Positions 24,874 through 34,132 of a DNA stretch of 64,000 bases are shown here, one piece after another (the stretch's first letter is position 1; the number at the start of each line of letters is the position of its first letter). Origin of the DNA: Oligoflexia bacterium (GTDB lineage Bacteria; Bdellovibrionota_G; JANQFH01); contig JANQFH010000008.1 of NCBI GenBank assembly GCA_028277945.1, positions 321,442 through 385,441 of the forward strand. Direction: 5' to 3'. A program made the position numbers and the translations under genes. The notes under the pieces are model-generated. The model was not told the origin of the DNA and did not search any database. It saw only the letters and a list, made by a program, of their open reading frames with translations.

Positions 24874-25408
24874 TGTCGCCCTGTTTCTGATACTTCCCCT
24901 TACGGTCGGCATAAGAGACATCACAGACCTCAGTGCTCTCCAAAAAGAGCACCTGGGCAATGCCCTCGTTGGCGTAGATCTTTGCCGGCAGACGGCTGGT
25001 GTTGGCAATCATCATGGTAACAAACCCTTCCCACTCTGGCTCAAAAGGGGTGATATTACAGATGACGCCAATGCGGGCATAGGTGCTTTTGCCAAAGCAT
25101 ATGGTGATGATGTCGCGTGGGATACGAAAGTACTCAACGCTACGGCCGAGCACAAACTCTCCCGGTTTGAGGGTGAGCGTGGTGGTTTCAAAGGTTTGAA
25201 ACAGCTCCTGTTGCTGAGACTTTGGATCGAGCGTGTCGTGATCTGTCTGGATGGGGCGGCGGAATTGGTTGGCGACACGAAAGTCGTAACCGTAGGAGGA
25301 GAGGCCATAGGAAATCACCTCACCGCCTTCCTGGTGATCGACAAAGGGCTCGATGAGCCCATGTTCTACGGCCATGCGACGAATCCAACGGTCTGGTTTG
25401 ACTGCCAT
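24854..25408 (-). CDS. dcd: dCTP deaminase
   Basis: This is a 184-residue trimeric-fold enzyme. [21 protein letters not shown] text ([18 protein letters not shown]), [20 protein letters not shown] and the terminal [11 protein letters not shown] identify the Dcd/dUTPase superfamily and the Dcd group, which converts dCTP to dUTP for dTMP synthesis. Whether it is also a dUTPase cannot be told by eye. It is slightly shorter than the E. coli enzyme. It is convergent with and overlaps the DedA gene. Confidence 0.92.
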   Translation of the reverse strand: MAVKPDRWIRRMAVEHGLIEPFVDHQEGGEVISYGLSSYGYDFRVANQFRRPIQTDHDTLDPKSQQQELFQTFETTTLTLKPGEFVLGRSVEYFRIPRDIITICFGKSTYARIGVICNITPFEPEWEGFVTMMIANTSRLPAKIYANEGIAQVLFLESTEVCDVSYADRKGKYQKQGDITHARL

Positions 25409-25567
25409 ACTACCCCCTAAATTCAGCCCATGAATTCAAACAGATAACAGAGCTTGGCAGACAGGTCAACCGCTGCCCGTTGTTGCTGTCACGGACTTCT
25501 TTGAAGGCCAGTAAAAAATAGTGTATGGGAGGCGGGGTTAATTACAAGTAGTAAGGAGTACCAAATT

Positions 25568-26056
25568 ATGGCAACACGTTTGGCGATTGTTCTTGGCAGT
25601 GCCAGTGACGAGGGTTTCTTTCGGGGGGCCATCGAATGCTTGCAAGAATTTCAGGTGGAGTTTGTGGTAAAGATCCTCTCAGCGCACCGCAGTCCAGATG
25701 AGCTCAGGGAGTATATTCAGCGCAGTGATCGCGAGGGGGTCGAGCTCTTTATTGCCGGAGCAGGCGGGGCGGCTCACTTAGCCGGTGCCATTGCCGCGCA
25801 TACGATCAAGCCGGTTATTGGTGTGCCTTTGCCGAGTTCGGCGCTGCAAGGGTTTGACGCGCTCTTGTCCACGGCGCAGATGCCGAGCGGTGTGCCCGTG
25901 GCTACCATGGCGGTTGGTGAGTGGGGCGCTAAGAATGCGGCGCTATTAGCTGTGCAGATTTTTGCGCTCAACGACGCCACCTTGAAACAGCGGTTTCAAG
26001 AGTATCGTCAACAAATGCGGCAACGGGTACTTGCCGCAAACAAGGATCGTACCTAG
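25568..26056 (+). CDS. purE: N5-carboxyaminoimidazole ribonucleotide mutase
   Basis: This is a 162-residue PurE. LGSASDEGFF near the N-terminus, SAHRSPDEL with the catalytic His, AGAGGAAHLAGAIAAHT and the GVPLPSSALQGFDALLS loop are typical of class I PurE, which moves the carboxyl group in purine synthesis. TAAGGAG lies about 9 bases before the ATG. No purK lies beside it. The next gene begins 22 bases downstream. Confidence 0.92.
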   Translation: MATRLAIVLGSASDEGFFRGAIECLQEFQVEFVVKILSAHRSPDELREYIQRSDREGVELFIAGAGGAAHLAGAIAAHTIKPVIGVPLPSSALQGFDALLSTAQMPSGVPVATMAVGEWGAKNAALLAVQIFALNDATLKQRFQEYRQQMRQRVLAANKDRT

Positions 26057-26078
26057 CCACCTTTAACGGTGTCTCTCC

Positions 26079-26669
26079 ATGACCACGACGCTGTCGTTAC
26101 ATGAAGCTGTAGACCGTTTGCGCCGTGGTGAGGTGGTTGCCTTGCCCACCGAGACCTTCTATGGTTTGGCAGTAGATCCTTACAACCGTGAAGCGTTGGC
26201 GAAACTCAGCGCGCTCAAGTCGCGAACGGTTGGCAAGGATTACCCCCTCTTGGTGTCATCAAGGCAACAGCTGCAGGAATTGGTGTTTATGGAGGAGGCT
26301 TTGGTGCAAAGGCTTATCGATAGGTTTTGGCCTGGCCCTTTGACTTTAGTCTTACCGCTACGCGACAGATCGCTGCCCTTTGCTGCGACCGATGGCACGG
26401 TGGCGGTGCGTATTAGCTCGCATCCATTGGCGCAGCAGTTTGTGCAGTTGGTCGGCAGGCCAATAACCTGCACCAGCGCGAATCAGAGCGGTAATCCTCC
26501 GTGTCAGTCTGCGGTTGAAGTGAGGCAAGTGTTTGCTGGCAGCGTTTACATTCTAGATGGTGGGACGACATGGGGAACCGAGCCATCAACGGTTGTGCGC
26601 TGTGCAAATGGCCTGCAGATATTACGACAGGGGGCTGTAAGCAGAGAGCAGTTGGAGCGGTTATGTTGA
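26079..26669 (+). CDS. tsaC: L-threonylcarbamoyladenylate synthase (TsaC/YrdC/Sua5 family)
   Basis: This is a 196-residue YrdC-fold protein. PTETFYGLAVDPYN, KSRTVGKDYPLLV, the conserved FWPGPLTLVL and TCTSANQSGNPP match the family, which makes the threonylcarbamoyl group for t6A37 of ANN-decoding tRNAs. It lacks the C-terminal Sua5 domain, so TsaC is the better name. It overlaps the next gene by 7 bases, linking two tRNA-modification genes. Confidence 0.88.
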   Translation: MTTTLSLHEAVDRLRRGEVVALPTETFYGLAVDPYNREALAKLSALKSRTVGKDYPLLVSSRQQLQELVFMEEALVQRLIDRFWPGPLTLVLPLRDRSLPFAATDGTVAVRISSHPLAQQFVQLVGRPITCTSANQSGNPPCQSAVEVRQVFAGSVYILDGGTTWGTEPSTVVRCANGLQILRQGAVSREQLERLC

Positions 26670-27451
26670 CCTCACCCTCCCGAGCCTTGCAACGTGATGC
26701 CATTGTCTGGGACGATCTGCTTATCTACCAGTGGCAGGAGGGCTACCGTTTTTCACGAGACTCCGTGGTGTTGGCGCGGACGATTGGAGATCTACGAAAG
26801 CTCAAGGGTGTTGATCTGGGTACGGGTTGTGGTGTCGTCGCTATGGTGATTGTCAAAGAGCATCTTGAGAAACATACTGCAGCCGCAGACATGCCACGTC
26901 TGGTTGGTATTGAGGTACAGGAGAGTTTGGCAGAGCTCGCCACTACCAATGTCAAGGTAAACCAGATGTCACCCTATATCCAGATACTAAAGACAGACCT
27001 GCGTCAGTTGCAGCAACACATCGAACCAGAGAGTATAGATTTTGTCGTCTGTAATCCTCCCTATCATGGTATGCATGACGGTAGGATGAACCCCAGCTTT
27101 GAGAAAGCTGCGGCACGGCATGCGGTTTACGGCACGGTGGCAAATTTTCTTGCTGCCGCCGCGCACTGTTTGCGGCCAGGCGGTCGTCTACATTTAATCT
27201 TTCCCTTTGAACGGCTGAACCGGCTGCTGATTGCGCTGAAAGAGAGAGACTTTGGAGTAGAGTGGATTCGGCCGGTACAGTCGACGCCTGCATCAGAGCC
27301 AAAGCTTGCGCTTATCAGAGCGTGCAAACACCATTGTAATAAGCTTGAGTTTTTACCGGCGCTTATCTACCGAGATGCATCAGGCAGAGTGACCGCGGAG
27401 ATGCAGAAGCTCTGTGGTGTTGAGGATCTATTTGAGGAGTTGCAAACGTGA
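26663..27451 (+). CDS. tRNA1(Val) (adenine37-N6)-methyltransferase-like protein
   Basis: This is a 262-residue SAM-dependent methyltransferase. YRFSRDSVVLARTI and GVDLGTGCGVVAMVI form the start and motif I, and CNPPYHGMHDGRMNPSFEKA carries the NPPY of N6-adenine methyltransferases. This layout matches TrmN6 (YfiC), which modifies A37 of tRNA1-Val. ATG at 26663 overlaps the tsaC stop. The assignment to this exact tRNA is inferred from family. Confidence 0.8.
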   Translation: MLTSPSRALQRDAIVWDDLLIYQWQEGYRFSRDSVVLARTIGDLRKLKGVDLGTGCGVVAMVIVKEHLEKHTAAADMPRLVGIEVQESLAELATTNVKVNQMSPYIQILKTDLRQLQQHIEPESIDFVVCNPPYHGMHDGRMNPSFEKAAARHAVYGTVANFLAAAAHCLRPGGRLHLIFPFERLNRLLIALKERDFGVEWIRPVQSTPASEPKLALIRACKHHCNKLEFLPALIYRDASGRVTAEMQKLCGVEDLFEELQT

Positions 27452-28344
27452 TGAGGCTGATGGTTTTTAGACTTATGGTAGTCTGTGTGGTTGTACAGTT
27501 TATGCATGTGGCGCCGCTTTGGGCGCAGACGCAGTTCAAACCACGTGTCCGCAACAACCTCTTTACCAAAGATAACTGGAGAGATGGAAAAGCTGAAATT
27601 CTCATCTATCATGGCAGAGAGATACTGGCCAGAAGTGTCTATGTTGGTAAGTTGACCATGATTACCGAGGGTGTCGCGGGACCAGCGGCTGAGAAGAAAC
27701 GCCGGGAAAAAAGACCGGAAAAAGATTGGCTTGTACACATGCAGACTATCAAAGAGATCCCCACGGGTGTGTCGGTCATACACCAAAACCTAGCGCTCGT
27801 AGCAACAGCCGCGGAGATGTTGCCTGTATCTGTGGTTTGCAGCACCCAGCAGTGGGGCGATTTGAGTTGGAAGAGCCTTGACTATGGTTTTTTCGCTAGT
27901 AAGGCCCAGGGTCGTCTTTTCGGGTTTCCGCGCCAGCTAGAGAAAACGGCTGCTGAGTTCTTTGACCTTGGTGAACTACAACAAGCCATTCCCTATGAGG
28001 CGTTGCCTCTCTTCTTGCGTGCTCTGGACTTTAGTAAGCCTGGCTTTGACTTTGCCATGATGGAGCCGCTGACAGGCCCGTGGCTACGAAAGCCACGTCT
28101 GGGTGGCGCTAATGTGAAAGTGGGTGCGGTCGAAACCACGATGGTCACAGGTAAGGAGTATCAGGTCCGGCTGATTACTGTAGATCACTTTCTTGGCGAA
28201 GATCGCTTTTGGTTTCAAGTTGAGCCACCCAAGGTTTTGATGAAGTGGACCCGTTACAACGGTTCTGAGTATCTGTTTCGTAAGCGCCTGCGCACAGATT
28301 ATTGGAATAAACGGCATCCGTTGGATGCCATGTTAATACATTAA
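27448..28344 (+). CDS. Secreted hypothetical protein
   Basis: This is a 298-residue protein with an N-terminal signal peptide ending near APLWAQ. It overlaps the methyltransferase gene by 4 bases. The mature part is beta-rich and basic, for example FKPRVRNNLFTKDNWRDGKA and WFQVEPPKVLMKWTRYNGSE. DUF3108-type periplasmic proteins look similar, but the match is not firm. It is convergent with the RND pump gene, 13 bases away. Confidence 0.55.
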   Translation: MMRLMVFRLMVVCVVVQFMHVAPLWAQTQFKPRVRNNLFTKDNWRDGKAEILIYHGREILARSVYVGKLTMITEGVAGPAAEKKRREKRPEKDWLVHMQTIKEIPTGVSVIHQNLALVATAAEMLPVSVVCSTQQWGDLSWKSLDYGFFASKAQGRLFGFPRQLEKTAAEFFDLGELQQAIPYEALPLFLRALDFSKPGFDFAMMEPLTGPWLRKPRLGGANVKVGAVETTMVTGKEYQVRLITVDHFLGEDRFWFQVEPPKVLMKWTRYNGSEYLFRKRLRTDYWNKRHPLDAMLIH

Positions 28345-28357
28345 GGTTAAGCTGGGG

Positions 28358-31300
28358 TTACTTACTCTTGCGTTGCTGCCACTTCGCTCGGATGCGACGA
28401 ACGCCCCTCAAGAAAAAGACATGGCAGTCATCTTGTATGGCATGTAAGCAGGGAATGACGATTAGTATGATACTGGTAGCAAAAGCCAGCCCCCAGGACA
28501 CCGCCAGCGCCGCTGGACGTAAAAAGGGATCGAGTCCACCAATCCCATAGGCGACCGGGATCAAACCGACCAGCGTCGTTATGGTAGTAAGGATGACGGG
28601 CCGCAGACGCAGTTGGCAGCCTTCGATGATGGATTGCATGGCGTTTGTGCCTTTCAGGCGTAGCTGACGAATAAAGTCGACGAGTATGATGGAGTCATTG
28701 ACTACAACGCCACTCAGGCCAATGACACCCAACATACACATAAAGCTCAGTGGCAGGTTGTGAACCTGAAACGCAATGACAACGCCGATAAGACCAAAGG
28801 GGATGGCTGCCATAACGATAAATGGCCGTGCCAACGAACGAAACAGCGTTGTCAGGATGAAGAAGATCAGTAGAGCCGAGAGCATAAAGGCCTTACGCAG
28901 GCTGGCGAGAGACTCTGCGGTATCCTCGAACTCACCACCGAGTTGGACAATAACCTCCGGGTAGTCTTTTTCAACCTCTGGCAGGAGTTTCTCTAATTGG
29001 CGGTTGACCTTAATGGCAGTTGTTTGGTCTTCAAGGATTTCAGCGGTCACCGTCAGCACCCGCTTCCAGTCACGGTGTTTTATCGCGTTGACTCCTGGAA
29101 CCTCTTTTACCGTGGCTACCTTTGAGAAGGGGATGAGGTTTCCTGTAGGGTTTCTAATCTGCAGTTTTGCCAGCGCGTTAGGATCATTACGGATGCTCTC
29201 TGGAAAACGCACAAGAACGTCGATTTCTTCGTCGGTATTACGAATCGTCGTTGCCACCTCTCCAGCAAAAACCCGACGTACCGCGCTTGCGATAGAAGCG
29301 ACGCTGAGAGAGGCGCGTTTAGCAACCTCTTGGTAGATGATAATCTGTTTTTCCCTCTTGCCTGGCTCATAGTCATCGTCAACACCGACGATACCGTCGA
29401 TGCTTTCAAGCTCAGCTCTAAATCTTGCAGCAACCTCTTCGAGTACAGCATAGTCCTCGCCCTTAACGAGCACGGCTACAGGTTTGCCAACCGGCGGACC
29501 AGGTCGGACACGCTCAAAGGTGATGGTTTCAAAGCCATCGATCTTGTCTGCCTTTTTCTTAAGCGCCGCGATAATATCATCAGCCTCGCGCTGCCTATCC
29601 TGCGGTGGTGTGAGATAGACTACTATCTGAGCGAGATGCGTACCACGCTTAGTAAAGGGATCCGTAGGGTCTCCCTGTTGGATACCAACCACAGTGACAT
29701 AATTATCGAGCTCATGCTCTGGTAGTTCGTCGAGAAACGCCTCAATCGGTTCCATGGCTTTGGCGGTGGATTCCATAGGTGTACCGTTTGGCAATTTGGC
29801 ACGTACAAAGAAAAACTCAATGCCTTCACCTGGGAAAAGGATAAAGCGCATTTTCGTAAAGGCAAAGGTTAAGGCCCCAGCTAAGATGAGTGTGGCAGCA
29901 ATCACCACGACGTATCGAAGCCGTAGGGCGGTCTTTATGGTTCGCTCGTACAGGCGGGCAAACGGATCAAACCAATGGCTGCGGAGGCTGTCGTGTTTTG
30001 GACGGTCTGCTGCTTTGGCGAAGTCAGCGACATGGGACGGCAAGACAAAAAACGCCTCAAGAAGCGACGCCGTCAGTGCCAGAATAACCACCATGGGTAT
30101 CTGCCAGACAAACTTACCGAATATGCCGGTCATAAACATGAGCGGTAGAAATGAGGCTATGGTAGTTAAGATAGTTACGGTTACGGGGCGTATGACTTCT
30201 CGGGTGCCTGCTACAGCTGCTTCTCGCGGGCCCATGCCCTTTTCTATGTAGCGGTAGCTGTTTTCTGCAATGATGATGGCATCATCGACAATCATGCCCA
30301 GAACGATGATGAGACCAAACATGGAGATGAGGTTGATCGATATGCCAAGAGCTTGCATAGCCAGAAAGGTAAGAAAGAAGGCTATGGGGATACCTACAGC
30401 TGTAAGCGAGGCGATTCGCCAGTGTAAAAAACCAATAAGACAGAGAAGCACCAGCCCGATGCCAAGCCAGCCGTTGTTGACAAGCACCTTCAACCGTCGC
30501 TGAATGTAGAAAGACTGATCATCAAAAGTAGTGATGAGAACGCGATCACCTGCTGACTGGCGGTACTCCTTGATAATCTGATTGATCTCATTAACGATGT
30601 TGATAGTGTCTCCAGAACGACTCTTAATCACGCGCAAAATGATTGCCGGTTTGCCTTTGACCTTGTAGAGCAACTCATCATCTAGAAATCCATCACGCGC
30701 TACACCAATATCGCGGATACGCACCATGTGGCCATCTGGATCTGAGCGCACGATGATATCGTTATACTGCTCGGCACGATCTAGCTCACCCACGGTGCGG
30801 ACTAACCACTCTTGGTCGCTCGTTTTGGAGGTGCCAGCTGGTAAATTGAGACTGTGTTCACGTATTGCTTCTGCCACTTCCTGCATGGAGAGGTGGTAGC
30901 GTTGTAGTTTTTCCGGATCTGTTTCTATCCAGATCTCACGGTCACGCCAACCACTGCGATCGATCGAGCCGACACCGTCGACATCCAAAAAGCGATCTTC
31001 AAGCGCTTTGCTGTGTTCTTGCAGCTCCTGTTCGGAGAGGTCGCCACCCACGCCGACCTGAATAATTGCCTGTTCGCCGGTGAGGATCTCCGTGACAATG
31101 GGATTTTCAGCATCATCTGGCAGGTCATCGACACGATCGACGGCGCGCTGGATGTTATTAACCACACGATCACTGTCCTTGGCATCGGGGTCAATCTCAA
31201 TAACGATGATGCTCAGCCCTTCAATCGAACTGGAATCAATCTGCTCAATATCGGAAACCCCACGCAGCTCATCTTCAATGGGTATGGTGACCAGCCTTTC

Positions 31301-31477
31301 GATCTCCTCAGGTGAAGATCCTGGAAAGGCTGTACGGATAACAACGATGTCGAACGAGAAGTCAGGAAATGCCTGCCGTTTCATCTGTACCACAACCATG
31401 GCACCCGCTACGACAATAAAAATCGACAGCAGGTTCACCAACAACGATTGGCGGATAAAGCTACGAATAAAGCTCAT
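28358..31477 (-). CDS. RND efflux transporter, inner-membrane permease
   Basis: This is a 1039-residue permease of the AcrB/HAE superfamily. It has the N-terminal membrane helix, a porter domain (QAFPDFSFDIVVIRTAFPGS, PEEIERLVTIPIEDELRGV), helix 4 with VLGMIVDDAIIIAENSYR, whose two Asp are the proton relay, and a repeated second half. It would export small molecules using the proton gradient. The gene overlaps the TolC gene stop by 1 base, so the pair is coupled. No periplasmic adaptor gene is adjacent. Confidence 0.9.
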   Translation of the reverse strand: MSFIRSFIRQSLLVNLLSIFIVVAGAMVVVQMKRQAFPDFSFDIVVIRTAFPGSSPEEIERLVTIPIEDELRGVSDIEQIDSSSIEGLSIIVIEIDPDAKDSDRVVNNIQRAVDRVDDLPDDAENPIVTEILTGEQAIIQVGVGGDLSEQELQEHSKALEDRFLDVDGVGSIDRSGWRDREIWIETDPEKLQRYHLSMQEVAEAIREHSLNLPAGTSKTSDQEWLVRTVGELDRAEQYNDIIVRSDPDGHMVRIRDIGVARDGFLDDELLYKVKGKPAIILRVIKSRSGDTINIVNEINQIIKEYRQSAGDRVLITTFDDQSFYIQRRLKVLVNNGWLGIGLVLLCLIGFLHWRIASLTAVGIPIAFFLTFLAMQALGISINLISMFGLIIVLGMIVDDAIIIAENSYRYIEKGMGPREAAVAGTREVIRPVTVTILTTIASFLPLMFMTGIFGKFVWQIPMVVILALTASLLEAFFVLPSHVADFAKAADRPKHDSLRSHWFDPFARLYERTIKTALRLRYVVVIAATLILAGALTFAFTKMRFILFPGEGIEFFFVRAKLPNGTPMESTAKAMEPIEAFLDELPEHELDNYVTVVGIQQGDPTDPFTKRGTHLAQIVVYLTPPQDRQREADDIIAALKKKADKIDGFETITFERVRPGPPVGKPVAVLVKGEDYAVLEEVAARFRAELESIDGIVGVDDDYEPGKREKQIIIYQEVAKRASLSVASIASAVRRVFAGEVATTIRNTDEEIDVLVRFPESIRNDPNALAKLQIRNPTGNLIPFSKVATVKEVPGVNAIKHRDWKRVLTVTAEILEDQTTAIKVNRQLEKLLPEVEKDYPEVIVQLGGEFEDTAESLASLRKAFMLSALLIFFILTTLFRSLARPFIVMAAIPFGLIGVVIAFQVHNLPLSFMCMLGVIGLSGVVVNDSIILVDFIRQLRLKGTNAMQSIIEGCQLRLRPVILTTITTLVGLIPVAYGIGGLDPFLRPAALAVSWGLAFATSIILIVIPCLHAIQDDCHVFFLRGVRRIRAKWQQRKSK

Positions 31478-32943
31478 CAGAGACTTCCTGGCTCGGTGTA
31501 GTGTTCGAGGAGGTTATTTTGAATGCGTCGCAGACCATCGACGGCAACGTGATAATTGTAGGCAGCAACTAGGTAGGCCTGCTGTGCTTCGAGGAGATCG
31601 TCTTGGTTGTCCACCAGAAGTGGAGTGCTCGAGCGTCCCTGCCGCACGCGCCGTTCTTCCTCTGTGAGTTTACGCTCTTGGAGTGTAACCACCTTTTCTG
31701 TTTGTCTTAACAGATTGAGCTGTGTTTCAATTTCTAATAGGGCGCGCTCTACGTCGTAGACGATAGTAGCTTCAGCATCCTTCATCCGCAACAGACGCTG
31801 CGCCTTTTCGATCTTGTTACGTTGCAGTTCGCTGCGCTGCTCTCGATTCGTCCAGTTATAGGTAAATAGTCCGCCGATAAAGAAAGTTGTATTGTCTTCG
31901 GTAAAGAACTCCTCTTGAGCACCGCCAAAGCCACCATCAAGCCCGTTGAGGGTAAAAGAGAGTGACAGATCAAGACTCGGCCACAGTTGGTTTTTGGAAA
32001 TACTGACGAGCGTATTAGAATTTTGCAGTTGTTTACGGAGGATCTGCAAATCACGTCTGGATAGCATTGCTGCACTCAGAGTGTTGCTCCGGTCTGGCAA
32101 CGGCATGGTTTGTGCCAGGGGCTCAGCAGCGATGTAGTCGAGCCGTTTTGGCACGTTGGCTAACTGGGCCAGTTCCAAAGAGGCTCGTTGGTAGGTAAGG
32201 CGCGCCTCGAGTAGATTTTGCTGTCTGACGCTTACGTTGGCTTCAGCTGCTAAGGCATCGCTCTTCTCTGCTAACCCGAGCTGACGGTTCTTGCGGTTGA
32301 AGGCGAGAACCTGTTGCGCAAAACTCAACGCATCTTCGGTGTACTTGAGTCGTTGTTGTTGCCAGGCGAGCAGCCAGTAGGCGTTGATGAGTCGGGAGAT
32401 GGTAGTTTCAATCTGATCCTCAATCTGCAGTTGCAGTATTTCGTCCTCAAGCTTGGCTACATCGATCGTCAGACGCGGATTACGTCCAAGAAAGTTCTGT
32501 AACAGGGGTTGTGTTAGCGATGCCTGCAAGCTCGATTCAAAGGTTGGGTTGGTCGTGCTAAAGGTGGAGTTGGTCTCCAAACGTTGGGTTGCCCACTTCA
32601 ATGCCGCTGCCGTACCGTAGGGGAATACCTTTTCGATACTGAGTTCAAGGTTGGTGGTGTCATTCTCGGTGCCAAAAACAGGTACGGGCGGCTCTTGGCG
32701 ATCGATGGTGTGATTCGCCATGGCGTTGGTAATGGTGTCATAGAGCGCACGTTTGGCATCGACGTTCAATCGACCCAGCTGTTTTTCTAAATCGGCAATC
32801 TGAATATCGAAGTTCTGTTTAAGAGCGTGGTCGATCAGCGGCCGCAGCTGTAGGTTGTTGTCGCTGGCGCCAACACGGACTGCGGCCAGCAAAAATGACA
32901 ACAGGGCAAGAGTGGTCCGGATGTAGTAGGTGTTGCGATGCAT
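31477..32943 (-). CDS. TolC-family outer-membrane channel
   Basis: This is a 488-residue protein with a signal peptide (MHRNTYYIRTTLALLSFLLA) and two repeated alpha-helical coiled-coil halves. LTQPLLQNFLGRNPRL, LINAYWLLAWQQQRLKYTED and the C-terminal LLVDNQDDLLEAQQAYLVAA match outer membrane efflux proteins. It would form the exit duct for the adjacent RND permease. The gene comes first in the leftward operon. Confidence 0.88.
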   Translation of the reverse strand: MHRNTYYIRTTLALLSFLLAAVRVGASDNNLQLRPLIDHALKQNFDIQIADLEKQLGRLNVDAKRALYDTITNAMANHTIDRQEPPVPVFGTENDTTNLELSIEKVFPYGTAAALKWATQRLETNSTFSTTNPTFESSLQASLTQPLLQNFLGRNPRLTIDVAKLEDEILQLQIEDQIETTISRLINAYWLLAWQQQRLKYTEDALSFAQQVLAFNRKNRQLGLAEKSDALAAEANVSVRQQNLLEARLTYQRASLELAQLANVPKRLDYIAAEPLAQTMPLPDRSNTLSAAMLSRRDLQILRKQLQNSNTLVSISKNQLWPSLDLSLSFTLNGLDGGFGGAQEEFFTEDNTTFFIGGLFTYNWTNREQRSELQRNKIEKAQRLLRMKDAEATIVYDVERALLEIETQLNLLRQTEKVVTLQERKLTEEERRVRQGRSSTPLLVDNQDDLLEAQQAYLVAAYNYHVAVDGLRRIQNNLLEHYTEPGSL

Positions 32944-33012
32944 CTTCCCCTATTCCAAATGGCCGTTTGCATACACCCTTTTAGGGGAAATGGCTAGAAC
33001 GCATTGCATAAT

Positions 33013-33049
33013 CTCCAACAGCGCAGCAGGAGCCGTTGCGCTGTTGGAG
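33013..33049 (-). terminator. Strong hairpin between the small gene and the TolC gene
   Basis: CTCCAACAGCGCA at 33013-33025 pairs with TGCGCTGTTGGAG at 33037-33049, a perfect 13-bp stem with an 11-base loop. It lies 16 bases after the stop of the leftward small gene. The bases after the stem (ATTATGC) are not a T run, so termination by the intrinsic route is uncertain. Confidence 0.5.
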
Positions 33050-33065
33050 GTACTACATCCGTAAG

Positions 33066-33266
33066 TTAATCTTGGTCTGGGACTGGCTGACGGTCGCGCT
33101 CCTCTTGCTGTCGGCGATCACGGATGTGTAGGCTGCCGTTGACCGGTAGGCCATCAAGGCGTACGTTAAGCGAGCCATCGCGATTTACAAAGGCGACACC
33201 AAGACGGATCCAGTAGTTTTTATTGCCGTTTTCCTGGATGGTAAAGACCTCTTTATACTCGACCAT
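33066..33266 (-). CDS. Small conserved protein of 66 residues
   Basis: This is a short beta-rich protein: NKNYWIRLGVAFVNRDGSLN, then VRLDGLPVNGSLHIRD and a basic C-terminus. I recognise this as a small uncharacterised family seen in deltaproteobacterial and myxobacterial genomes, with no known role. ATG at 33266 has GGAG 8 bases upstream. The product could be a small single-domain OB-like or SH3-like fold, which is a guess from its length and pattern. Confidence 0.65.
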   Translation of the reverse strand: MVEYKEVFTIQENGNKNYWIRLGVAFVNRDGSLNVRLDGLPVNGSLHIRDRRQQEERDRQPVPDQD

Positions 33267-33463
33267 AATCACACTCCTACTGTCCTGAGAAATACGAAAA
33301 CTACGATTTCACGATCTGTGCCAAGTTGTGCAGTTATTAAGATAGCGGATTCGCTGCATCCTTGTTTTGTTTTCAGCGGATCAAGTTGGAAAGCCGTACT
33401 CTTAGGGTTCACGAACTGGTCGTTTATTGACACTACTAGACAAATCCACTAACTAGATTGGCG

Positions 33464-34132
33464 ATGCAACCCTATCAGAGTCGCCTGGCGGATCTCTTAA
33501 GCCGTTATGAGGCCTTCCGCACTGGCGACTTCACGCTAAAGAGCGGGGCAGCTTCGCCTTACTTTATCAACTTTGGCCGCATTGACGATGGTCGTGGTCT
33601 GTTGGCGCTTGGTGAGGTGTTTGCCGATTTATTACAGCAAAATCCTGGCTTTGACGCTTTTGATGTCGTTGCCGGTCCAGCCTATAAAGGTATTCCCCTG
33701 GCAACTGCAATTGCTGTGGCACTGGCACACAAGTACGGTGCCAACAAAGGCGTCGTCTACAATCGTAAAGAGAAAAAAGCGCATAGTGAAGATGCCCAGA
33801 CAGTCTATATTGGTAGCGTTCCAACCGGCTGCCGTATCATGCTGGTGGATGACGTCTTTACCAGTGGCGAGACCAAAGAGGCGATGATCGGACAGTTACA
33901 GCAGCTGGGTGACGGCGTCAAGGTCGTCGGCTTGGTGGTTGGTGTGGATCGCCAGCAGCATCCAAGTCAAGGTGGGCAAGATATGCAACAGTTCTGTCAG
34001 CGCCTTGGCATTGCAAGTTATGCCGTGCTGTCGGTAACCGAGCTACTGCAAGAGCTGCTGCAACGACAGGCTTGTTCTAACGATGTTGCTACACGTGTAC
34101 AACGCTATCTAAAGGGAGAGACATACAAATGA
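33464..34132 (+). CDS. pyrE: Orotate phosphoribosyltransferase
   Basis: This is a 222-residue type I phosphoribosyltransferase. GDFTLKSGAASPYFINFGRI, VAGPAYKGIPLATAIAVAL, YNRKEKKAHSE and the PRPP loop MLVDDVFTSGETK are intact. It makes OMP from orotate and PRPP. The stop overlaps pyrF by 4 bases. pyrEF lie apart from the pyrRBC genes near 53 kb. Confidence 0.93.
   Translation: MQPYQSRLADLLSRYEAFRTGDFTLKSGAASPYFINFGRIDDGRGLLALGEVFADLLQQNPGFDAFDVVAGPAYKGIPLATAIAVALAHKYGANKGVVYNRKEKKAHSEDAQTVYIGSVPTGCRIMLVDDVFTSGETKEAMIGQLQQLGDGVKVVGLVVGVDRQQHPSQGGQDMQQFCQRLGIASYAVLSVTELLQELLQRQACSNDVATRVQRYLKGETYK

Noticed and set aside
31080..31667. 195-codon rightward frame spanning the RND and TolC junction
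   Set aside because: Both strands are open here, but the leftward genes have full domains. The rightward product looks like low-complexity antisense.
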